A stretch of 12,597 nt of DNA, from positions 1-12,597 of the forward strand of contig CAMQJB010000055.1 in the NCBI GenBank assembly GCA_947002045.1, in the 5' to 3' direction. Of the stretch, positions 1 through 5,463 are shown one piece after another. Position numbers and translations under genes: made by a program. The stretch is from an uncultured Collinsella sp. GTDB lineage: Bacteria > Actinomycetota > Coriobacteriia > Coriobacteriales > Coriobacteriaceae. Every line of letters begins with the position of its first letter. Position 1 is the stretch's first letter. The notes under the pieces are model-generated. The model was not told the DNA's origin, did no database searches, and saw only the letters and a list, made by a program, of their open reading frames with translations.

Positions 1-96
1 CTTTAGCCCCCCCCCCCGCCCTTGGGCCCCCCCCCCTATTCGGGTCACTCCCCCCCCCCCCCCCCCTCCCCCCCGGGGGGGGCCCGCCGCGCTCAT
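1..96. other. Low-complexity poly-C contig edge, probable artefact
   Basis: The first ~96 bases are runs of C with short G runs and almost no other structure, ending just before the stop codon of the ATP-grasp gene. Nothing in the rest of the window has this composition except the poly-G right edge. Poly-G (poly-C on the other strand) is a known signature of two-colour short-read chemistry when signal is lost. I treat it as non-biological. Any terminator of the ATP-grasp gene would lie here and cannot be read. Confidence 0.85.
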
Positions 97-1353
97 CTAC
101 TTGTAATACGTCTTGAACAGCTTAAAGTGACGCAGCTTGGTATGCCACATGCGCAACCAGCGGTTAAAGACAAAATCACCCTTCATAAACGAAGGATCGG
201 CAGCCTTGCCCTCCTTGGCCAGACGATGCGCCTTCGCACGCAGCTCGGGGTCCTTGACATACTTGTCAACGACGCCCATGGGGACGACCATCCACAGCGC
301 CTCGTCCTGCGCCGTCACAAATTCCGGCTCAAACGGACGGTTATAGACGTACTCATCCACCACGTATTTAGCAACGTTAAAGCCGCTGTTGGTGACGTAG
401 TAGTTACTGCGGCCCTGACGCGTGTTGAAGTCGAAGAACTTAAACGAACCATCGCGTTGGTCGTACTTGACGTCGAAGTTGGAGAAGCCCGTGAACTTAA
501 GGTCCTCAAGCAGCTTGCGCACGCCACCCATGAGCTCGTCGTTGGGCTCGGTGATGATGCAGGCGTGGTTGCCGACACCATGGGGCTGATGCTCCTCGAG
601 CAGCACGTGACCCAGGCACATCATGCGAACCTTGCCGTTGCGGTCGGAATAACTGGTAAGCACGCGCATGTACTCGTCGTTGCCGGGCACGCGATCCTGC
701 AAGATGAGGTCATCGGTGTAGCCACTGGCGTACACATCGCGAATGACCTGCTCCAGCTCGGCGCGATCGGCAATCTCGTAGGCCTTCTTCTGGCCCTCGA
801 ACTCGTGCTCCCACCACATGATGCCGTCAGAGGGCTTCAGAATCATCGGGAAAGGGAAGTCGATCTGGTCGAGCACCTCTGCGGAAGCCTCGCCCTGGGC
901 GTTGAGCATCGCCATGGTAAAGGTAAACGTGTGCGGATAGGGCACACCGTGCTTCTCGCACAGCTCGTAGAAGATCTCCTTCTTCTGGCACTGCTCGAGC
1001 ATGCTGTAGGGCGCATAGGGCGCGATGACGTTGGAGGCAAGCTGGCCGGCATCCTGAGCCTGTGCGGCAAGCGCGACGTAGTTATCACCGCAGCCCATGA
1101 GGATAATCTTCTTATCGGGATTGGCCTGTGCAATGCCGTTGACGGTCTCGATCATGACCGGCATAGTGTCGATATCCACATTGGGCGTATAGTCGATAAT
1201 CTGGCTGCGGTATGCAGGACCCGTCTGATACTTGCCAAAGACCAGGCTCTTGACCTGATACTCCTCGTAGAAGGCGCGCGCCACCGAATAGGCGTTGATA
1301 TCGCCGCCGAGCAGCACGGGTATAAACTCGCGCTCTGTAAACTGCAATGCCAT
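97..1353 (-). CDS. ATP-grasp carboxylate-amine ligase, D-aspartate ligase (Aslfm)-like
   Basis: The 418-residue protein resembles Enterococcus faecium D-aspartate ligase (Aslfm), which uses ATP to join the beta-carboxyl of D-Asp to the side-chain amine of the peptidoglycan stem peptide and so builds the cross-bridge. Visible support: an N-terminal pre-ATP-grasp segment with IPVLLGGDINAY (11-22), GCGDNYV (87-93), a Lys-bearing ATP-binding strand MILKPSD (170-176), and the metal-binding C-terminal motif FDFNTRQGRSNYY (307-319). Length matches the family. There is no signal peptide or membrane span, so it is cytoplasmic. The start is the ATG at 1353, with AGGAAG five bases upstream. It is transcribed alone and divergently from a secreted wall-associated protein, which fits an envelope role. 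The family is secure; D-Asp as the substrate is inferred from resemblance, and another amino acid is possible. Confidence 0.85.
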   Translation of the reverse strand: MALQFTEREFIPVLLGGDINAYSVARAFYEEYQVKSLVFGKYQTGPAYRSQIIDYTPNVDIDTMPVMIETVNGIAQANPDKKIILMGCGDNYVALAAQAQDAGQLASNVIAPYAPYSMLEQCQKKEIFYELCEKHGVPYPHTFTFTMAMLNAQGEASAEVLDQIDFPFPMILKPSDGIMWWEHEFEGQKKAYEIADRAELEQVIRDVYASGYTDDLILQDRVPGNDEYMRVLTSYSDRNGKVRMMCLGHVLLEEHQPHGVGNHACIITEPNDELMGGVRKLLEDLKFTGFSNFDVKYDQRDGSFKFFDFNTRQGRSNYYVTNSGFNVAKYVVDEYVYNRPFEPEFVTAQDEALWMVVPMGVVDKYVKDPELRAKAHRLAKEGKAADPSFMKGDFVFNRWLRMWHTKLRHFKLFKTYYK

Positions 1354-1409
1354 GGAAACTTCCTATCATCAACTGCCCGTACGATGGGCGGTCTTTATGC
1401 AACTGGTTT

Positions 1410-1439
1410 ATTCTAGCGTGCCAAACCGCCGCTTCCCAA
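1410..1439 (-). promoter_or_regulatory. Candidate promoter of the ATP-grasp gene
   Basis: On the minus strand, TTGGGA (1434-1439) and TAGAAT (1410-1415) are separated by 18 bases and lie 57 bases upstream of the start codon. The -35 matches the sigma-70 consensus at 4/6 positions and the -10 at 5/6. No better pair was seen closer to the gene. Prediction from sequence only. Confidence 0.4.
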
Positions 1440-1544
1440 AGTTCCACCATATCTATGGCAAGCAGGCGCTTATGATCGAGCCCGCCGGGTTCCGTAACGT
1501 TAAAGTTGAACTCTATGGTTTCTTAACAATTCACTATAACTGCA

Positions 1545-1606
1545 GGTCAAGGCCAAAACCTCAAGTTCAACTTGACCCTTTAGAACCTTTAAGGTTCAAG
1601 TTGAGG
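1545..1606. promoter_or_regulatory. Nested inverted repeats, MerR/SoxR-like operator cluster
   Basis: An AT-richer block in the divergent spacer holds overlapping palindromes: TCAAGTT-C-AACTTGA (1561-1575), GAACCTT-T-AAGGTTC (1583-1597), GGTCAAG (1545-1551) with CTTGACC (1571-1577), and CCTCAA (1559-1564) with TTGAGG (1601-1606). The segment CCTCAAGTTCAACTTGACC (1559-1577) differs little from the E. coli SoxR site CCTCAAGTTAACTTGAGG, as I recall it. A related half-site, AAAGTTGAAC, occurs at 1502-1511. TTCAAG (1595-1600) and TAGAAT (1620-1625), 19 bases apart, could be a long-spacer promoter of the kind MerR proteins activate, reading into the gene at 1668. The symmetry is seen directly; regulator identity is inference. 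Confidence 0.5.
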
Positions 1607-1667
1607 TCGAAAGCAGTAGTAGAATACCTTTCGAACTATAACCTACGATTGATTGCAGAGGGACTGG

Positions 1668-2801
1668 ATGCAGCATTCGAACCATCGCACCGCAGCGCTC
1701 ATCGCGTCGAAGCCGGCTCGTATCATCACGAGCGCCGCGCTTGCCGTTACACTGACGGCCGCGCCGATGCTCTCCCCCGTCGCAGCCTATGCCGCCTCGC
1801 AGGCAACGCAGGATCAGCTTTCCGCTGCCCAGCAGAAAATCGAAACCGCCACGAGTGCCTACAACGAAGCCCGCACCAAGCTCGAGGATCTGCAGAAGCA
1901 AATCGACACTAACGAGGCAAGCATCGAGAAGATCGAAGCCGAACTTCCCGATCAACAGGCCAAGGCGAGCTCCGCCATGCGCGATCTGTATAAGTACCAG
2001 AAGGGCACCAACCCCATCGTGAGCTTCCTGGTCAACGCGCAGAGCCTGGGCGAGTTCATCACCACCTGCAAGTACACCAACCAGATCACGAGCTCGAGCG
2101 TCGACGAGATCGAAGAGCTCAACAAGATGCAGACCGAGCTCGAGCAGAACAAGACCGAGCTCGAGCAGGCCAAGTCCCAGCTCGAGGCCGAGCAGAAAAC
2201 CGCCGAGGACGCACTGGCACAGGCCCAGCAGCTTCGCAGCGAAGCCCAGGCAAAGGCCGAGCAGGAGAATGCCGCCGAGCTGGCCAAGCTCGAGGCCGAC
2301 AAGGCCGCTGCCGCCGAGAAGCTCTCGGGCGAGGGCGTGAGCGGCAACAACTCCAACAGCCAGGCCAATAACGCCAACACCACTATCGACACCACGGTGA
2401 ACAACTCCAATACCGGCAACTCCGATTACGACTCGTTTATCAACGAGTGGACGAGTCGCATCGACAACTACCTCGCCGGCTCCCCCATGGCAGGCCAGGG
2501 TTACAGCTTTGCCGTGGCAGCCTGGAACACCGGTGTTGACCCTCGCTGGTCTCCCGCCATCGCCTGCATCGAGAGCAGCAAGGGCCTCTATTGTGCCGGC
2601 TCCTATAACGCCTGGGGCTGGAGCGCCCGCGGCGGCGGCTGGCGGAGCTTTGGTAGCTGGAGCGAGGGCGTCTCTGCCCACGTTGCCTACCTGGGCGCCA
2701 ACTATGGCTCCACGCTTACCCCGGCAGCCGCCAAAAAGTACTGCCCGCCCACGTGGCAGGACTGGTACAACAAGGTTGCAACCCAGATGAACCGCATCTA
2801 A
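1668..2801 (+). CDS. Secreted coiled-coil protein with lysozyme-like C-terminal domain (putative wall hydrolase)
   Basis: This 377-residue exported protein probably acts on peptidoglycan. A signal peptide covers residues 1-42: Arg/Lys-containing n-region, hydrophobic core from about 19, likely cleavage after AYA (40-42). Residues ~45-218 form a long coiled coil resembling the N-terminal domain of PcsB-type proteins, including LYKYQKGTNPIVSFLVNAQS (107-126). A Ser/Asn/Thr-rich linker (~220-252) follows. The C-terminal ~120 residues contain an IESS motif (301-304) and NAWGW (314-318), reminiscent of lytic transglycosylase or glucosaminidase folds, with Glu302 a candidate catalytic acid. PcsB itself ends in a CHAP domain, which is absent here. 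The start is the ATG at 1668 with GAGGG five bases upstream; an upstream in-frame TTG (1653) lacks this spacing. Export and coiled coil are secure; enzymatic activity is inferred. Confidence 0.8.
   Translation: MQHSNHRTAALIASKPARIITSAALAVTLTAAPMLSPVAAYAASQATQDQLSAAQQKIETATSAYNEARTKLEDLQKQIDTNEASIEKIEAELPDQQAKASSAMRDLYKYQKGTNPIVSFLVNAQSLGEFITTCKYTNQITSSSVDEIEELNKMQTELEQNKTELEQAKSQLEAEQKTAEDALAQAQQLRSEAQAKAEQENAAELAKLEADKAAAAEKLSGEGVSGNNSNSQANNANTTIDTTVNNSNTGNSDYDSFINEWTSRIDNYLAGSPMAGQGYSFAVAAWNTGVDPRWSPAIACIESSKGLYCAGSYNAWGWSARGGGWRSFGSWSEGVSAHVAYLGANYGSTLTPAAAKKYCPPTWQDWYNKVATQMNRI
2133..2195 (+). repeat. Three 21-bp tandem repeats encoding heptads
   Basis: Three consecutive 21-bp units (2133-2153, 2154-2174, 2175-2195) encode TELEQNK, TELEQAK and SQLEAEQ. 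The first two differ at only a few bases and the third has diverged. Each unit is exactly one coiled-coil heptad, so the array could expand or contract by whole heptads without a frameshift. Confidence 0.75.
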
Positions 2802-2811
2802 GATCAACGTC

Positions 2812-2842
2812 AAAGGGCCCCAATTGGGGCCCTTTTTCTTTT
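2812..2842 (+). terminator. Intrinsic terminator of the coiled-coil wall protein gene
   Basis: AAAGGGCCCC (2812-2821) pairs perfectly with GGGGCCCTTT (2826-2835) around the loop AATT, and is followed by a T-rich tract to 2842. It starts ten bases after the stop codon at 2801. The minus-strand kinase gene ends at 2841, so the same hairpin lies just beyond that gene too. On that side only three Ts follow the stem, so termination there should be weaker. Confidence 0.92.
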
Positions 2843-4241
2843 ACGCGACGGAGGTATCGACGACGCCAGTCGCGTTTGCAATGGCAACAATGATAATCAT
2901 TGCCAACAAGAGCACACCCATAGCCTTGAGCCAGAGCTTTGCAAGCTTTTTACCGCGGTATCTATCGAGTAGCTCAAACCGCCGGCGAAGGCGGCGTTTG
3001 TCGAGCATCACAAAATGGATGAGCACTACGAGACCGTCGACGAAGATAAAATACTCAATCGCGAGAAACCACATCGGGTAGTTTTGGTTGGCGCCCGTAG
3101 GATGAAAAACGGCAAAATGGCTTCCGGCAAAGAAAACAAGTAGCGAAAGATAGACGAATGCGTTCCAAATGCGCCCAACGGTGTCGGGAATGCGGGAGAG
3201 TAAATTCGGGCGCTCAGGCACCAACGGCAATCCACCCTGAGACTGATCCGTGGGGAGCACGGGCGCAGGGCACACGGCTCGCCGCTCCGAAGGCTCTTGG
3301 AAGGAAGCAGCATTCGGCGCAGACGACGGCGTCGGTGCGGACAACGCATAGGATGCGCGCGCAGCGTGCCCTAGCGCCTTCGCGTTTGCAAAGCGCTTGT
3401 CCGGATCGAGCGCCATCGCCATGCAAATAACATCGGCAAGCGAGGCGGGGATATCATATGCCTCGCATTGCTCGCGCATGTTCCGACCCGGCTTGGGGTC
3501 GGCCCCCGTCAGACAAAAGAACAGCAGGGCACCGAGCGCATAGACATCGCTGCGCACGCTCGTCTGGCCAAAACCATACTGTTCGGGCGGCGCATAGGGA
3601 CGCGTGCCAAACTTAACGGTATCGGCATCGGCTCCCTCGCGCCACACGCGAGCGATTCCCAAGTCGATAATCACCAGCGATGAAAACGTCATGCCTGTAT
3701 CGGGCGTATAGCTCGCGCCCGACACGATGATATTCGAGGGCTTTAGGTCGCGATGGATCACCGGAGCGGCCATCTCCCCCGCCGACGCAAAGCCGGCATG
3801 GAGCTCCGCAACTGCATCACAAAGGGCGCCAAACAGCTCACAAGCATAATCGGGCGTCGCACCCAAACGCCCCACCAGGGCCCCGAGCGTTTCGCCTTCG
3901 ATGTATTCCATGACCACGCAAAGCTCGTCGCCCACGCGGCGGCAATCGACAATCCGAGGCAAGTGCTCGTAACGTCGCCCAGCATGCTGGGCCGCAAACA
4001 GGCGTTCATACGCCCCGCCAATCTGGGCCGACGCGTCGATGCGCTTGCGAACAAAGGGGCCAAGAGATCCTCCGCCGGAGCCCTCAAAGTACACGAGCTC
4101 GGTCGTCTCGACGTCGGAGTGCTTGAGCACACGGTCTACGCGATAACTGTCATCACGCTCAAGTGACGCCAGGTGTCCGGCGAGCGCAGCAGTCAGCTCA
4201 TCATCGGAATATGTTGGGCTCTGAGTATCCATAGCGTCCAT
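2841..4241 (-). CDS. Membrane-anchored Hanks-type Ser/Thr protein kinase
   Basis: The protein is about 466 residues. Counting from the ATG at 4241, the N-terminal ~295 residues are a protein kinase domain: probable ATP-anchoring Lys in FVRKRI (~63-68), HRDLKPSN (~163-170) with catalytic Asp and metal-binding Asn, DLG (~193-195) in place of DFG, and APPEQYG (~217-223) in the activation segment. A classical Gly-rich loop is not obvious. A Pro/Ser-rich linker leads to three hydrophobic segments (~359-379, ~390-413, ~439-460), so the kinase domain precedes the anchor and is predicted cytoplasmic. There are no PASTA repeats. It is the last gene of a minus-strand group with an HTH protein and an FxLYD protein, a likely signalling unit. 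The start is uncertain: GTG 4256, ATG 4241 and ATG 4232 all lack a strong ribosome site. Substrates are unknown. Confidence 0.88.
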   Translation of the reverse strand: MDAMDTQSPTYSDDELTAALAGHLASLERDDSYRVDRVLKHSDVETTELVYFEGSGGGSLGPFVRKRIDASAQIGGAYERLFAAQHAGRRYEHLPRIVDCRRVGDELCVVMEYIEGETLGALVGRLGATPDYACELFGALCDAVAELHAGFASAGEMAAPVIHRDLKPSNIIVSGASYTPDTGMTFSSLVIIDLGIARVWREGADADTVKFGTRPYAPPEQYGFGQTSVRSDVYALGALLFFCLTGADPKPGRNMREQCEAYDIPASLADVICMAMALDPDKRFANAKALGHAARASYALSAPTPSSAPNAASFQEPSERRAVCPAPVLPTDQSQGGLPLVPERPNLLSRIPDTVGRIWNAFVYLSLLVFFAGSHFAVFHPTGANQNYPMWFLAIEYFIFVDGLVVLIHFVMLDKRRLRRRFELLDRYRGKKLAKLWLKAMGVLLLAMIIIVAIANATGVVDTSVA

Positions 4242-4247
4242 AATAAC

Positions 4248-4283
4248 GCAGGGCACGGACGCCCCATGACGCCCGTGCCCTGC
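4248..4283 (-). promoter_or_regulatory. 11-bp stem hairpin just before or at the kinase start
   Basis: GCAGGGCACGG (4248-4258) and CCGTGCCCTGC (4273-4283) are perfect inverted repeats around a 14-nt loop. On the minus strand the hairpin ends six bases before the ATG at 4241 and would cover any ribosome-binding site; the alternative GTG start (4256) lies inside the stem. Only GTTATT follows, so it is at best a weak intrinsic terminator between the HTH and kinase genes. It may act as an attenuator or translational brake. Confidence 0.5.
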
Positions 4284-4327
4284 ACGTTCTAAATATCGTG
4301 AACACCGCTTCCGCCGGCAGCTAGCTG

Positions 4328-4750
4328 TTAGTTCACCGTCTCTTCACCAAAGCGATACAGCTCCTCGTTCACCTTTTGCAGGCTGCAGCCACGATCGATA
4401 CAGAAAATGATGATGGCGTCACGGCGGTCCTTGCAGTTGAGGACATTGACGCCCGCCGCCGTCAAGGCGCGGTTGGTCTCCTTGAGCGTCAGCGCCATGG
4501 CAAAGGCAATCTGCAGCACCTTATTGCGGCTCGGATGCCGCGCACCGGTAAAGATCTGATAGCCAAACGTCTCGTTGAGGTCGGCCATACGCACCACGCG
4601 CGAACGCTCCAGCCCCTTTTCTTCCAAAAGCTGTTTCAGATACCCCGAAAGCGACGGGGCGGTAAAGTCGTGCTCTTTGATATAGCCCTCGATACTCGGA
4701 GCATCGAGCAGCTCGTTGAGCAACTCTTCGGTTAGCTTCTTATCGGGCAT
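4328..4750 (-). CDS. Small Cro/C1-type helix-turn-helix protein
   Basis: This 140-residue cytoplasmic protein has no signal or membrane segment. A helical region at ~32-100 looks like an XRE/Cro-type DNA-binding fold: a first helix (SGYLKQLLEEKG), a helix-turn-helix around VVRMADLNETFGYQIFTGAR (52-71), and a following helix (KVLQIAFAMALTLKETNRAL) typical of the family. The C-terminal ~40 residues, including two Cys (117, 122), form an extra helical part of unknown role. ATG 4750 has a purine-rich GGTGAGG four bases upstream. It lies between the FxLYD gene (47-nt gap) and the kinase gene (downstream), suggesting that it could be a kinase target or the local regulator. DNA binding is probable; its targets are inferred only. 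Confidence 0.72.
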   Translation of the reverse strand: MPDKKLTEELLNELLDAPSIEGYIKEHDFTAPSLSGYLKQLLEEKGLERSRVVRMADLNETFGYQIFTGARHPSRNKVLQIAFAMALTLKETNRALTAAGVNVLNCKDRRDAIIIFCIDRGCSLQKVNEELYRFGEETVN

Positions 4751-4783
4751 ATGGCCTCACCCCCCAGCTCGCATAGTAACCAT

Positions 4784-4805
4784 GTTTTTAATTCTAGTTA
4801 AAAAC
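4784..4805 (-). promoter_or_regulatory. Perfect AT-rich inverted repeat, candidate operator/promoter of the HTH gene
   Basis: GTTTTTAA (4784-4791) and TTAAAAAC (4798-4805) are perfect 8-bp inverted repeats around a 6-nt centre. The repeat overlaps the stop codon of the FxLYD gene and lies 33 bases before the HTH gene start. Its minus-strand centre includes TAGAAT (4791-4796), a 5/6 match to a -10 box, though the -35 region is poor. The stem is too AT-rich for a terminator, so a protein-binding site, possibly for the HTH protein itself, is the better reading. Confidence 0.4.
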
Positions 4806-5241
4806 CGCTCACGTCAGAACGTTCCCAGCTGGCAACCTGGTCGGGAGATACCGTGCTCATCGCTTCGAACCTCCAGGTGCCGCCCGCTTTGAGATGGTTG
4901 GTGTTCGCAAGAGCCGTTCCCACCTGATTGCCGTCTACGTCATACAGAACATACTCAATCTGAATGTAGCTTTGCTCTTTATCCGTATTATTGGTCAACG
5001 TGCCCGTGATCTTATACGCGAACTGATTAGACGTATCCCCGGCCTCATCCGAAACCGTATAGGGTTCTTGTGCCTCTTTTTTCTCCTCGACTTGCTGGGT
5101 CTGTTCGGCAGGCTTTGCTGCATCACCCGTAGACGAATCAGACGAGTTACCGCCCATAGAACCCACGACGCCGGCAACAACGAGCACCACGATGACGCCC
5201 AAAACGATCTTGCCGATCGGCTTCTTTCCCTCTTTTGCCAT
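4798..5241 (-). CDS. Membrane-anchored FxLYD-domain protein
   Basis: The protein has 147 residues. A Lys-rich N-terminus is followed by a single hydrophobic segment (~9-29, IGKIVLGVIVVLVVAGVVG) with no lipobox Cys and no clear signal-peptidase site, so it is probably an uncleaved membrane anchor. A low-complexity Ser/Asp/Gln/Glu linker (~31-60) follows, then a beta-rich extracellular FxLYD-type domain (~72-140): ITGTLTNNTDKEQSYIQIEY, VLYDVDGNQVG and a late GGTWRFEA. FxLYD domains are widespread, often in lipoproteins, and have no established enzymatic role. ATG 5241 has AGGAAGG seven bases upstream. It is the first gene of the minus-strand group with the HTH protein and the kinase, so it may be a surface component of that system; this is inferred from position alone. 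Confidence 0.8.
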   Translation of the reverse strand: MAKEGKKPIGKIVLGVIVVLVVAGVVGSMGGNSSDSSTGDAAKPAEQTQQVEEKKEAQEPYTVSDEAGDTSNQFAYKITGTLTNNTDKEQSYIQIEYVLYDVDGNQVGTALANTNHLKAGGTWRFEAMSTVSPDQVASWERSDVSGF

Positions 5242-5252
5242 TATGCATCCTT

Positions 5253-5294
5253 CCTACGATCCGGCTACCGTGCCGGCACACAGCACATCGTAGG
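5253..5294 (-). promoter_or_regulatory. Bulged hairpin in the 5' leader of the FxLYD gene
   Basis: CCTACGAT (5253-5260) pairs with ATCGTAGG (5287-5294). An inner stem, CCGGC (5261-5265) with GCCGG (5272-5276), stacks directly on one side and leaves a 10-nt bulge on the other. On the minus strand the gene-proximal arm overlaps the first three bases of the AGGAAGG ribosome site (5249-5255), so folding could reduce translation. Complementarity is direct; function is unproven. Confidence 0.4.
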
Positions 5295-5313
5295 AGGCAG
5301 CGAGCTCAAATTC

Positions 5314-5330
5314 ATTAGCTGGGAGCTAAT
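5314..5330. promoter_or_regulatory. Perfect palindrome ATTAGCT-N3-AGCTAAT in the divergent spacer
   Basis: Seven-base perfect inverted repeats (5314-5320 and 5324-5330) flank GGG. The site lies between the FxLYD gene (starts 5241, minus) and the oxidoreductase gene (starts 5464, plus), about 70 bases upstream of the latter's candidate -35. The size and symmetry suit a dimeric repressor or activator. No copy was noticed elsewhere in the window. The rest of the 222-bp spacer shows only the leader hairpin and the promoter listed separately. Confidence 0.4.
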
Positions 5331-5399
5331 GTCGCAGCACAGCTTGCCACCTGGCACTCATTGAGTCTTTTTTCCTTCACCGAACTCATGCCTTTGTTG

Positions 5400-5427
5400 T
5401 TGACTATTAAACATTTAGACGTAAACT
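5400..5427 (+). promoter_or_regulatory. Candidate promoter of the oxidoreductase-AcnX cluster
   Basis: TTGACT (5400-5405, 5/6 to the -35 consensus) and TAAACT (5422-5427, 4/6 to the -10) are 16 bases apart in an AT-rich stretch, 36 bases upstream of the TTG start at 5464. GTTGAC (5399-5404) and GTCAAC (5440-5445) form a separated inverted repeat around it that could be regulatory. Confidence 0.45.
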
Positions 5428-5463
5428 GCTTTGTTACCTTGTCAACATCTGAAAGGAACCTCA

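Noticed and set aside
22..1416. 464-codon plus-strand frame
   Set aside because: It is antisense to the ATP-grasp gene, runs through the poly-C artefact and has no ribosome site; such frames are expected opposite GC-biased genes.
1596..2813. 405-codon minus-strand frame
   Set aside because: It is antisense to the coiled-coil gene, crosses the terminator and spacer, and encodes low-complexity Leu/Gly/Val-rich sequence with no recognisable domain.
5329..5364. 11-codon mini-ORF followed by a run of six Ts, possible leader-peptide attenuator
   Set aside because: The candidate ribosome site is only three bases from the ATG, no convincing terminator stem precedes the Ts, and it lies upstream of the best promoter for the cluster.
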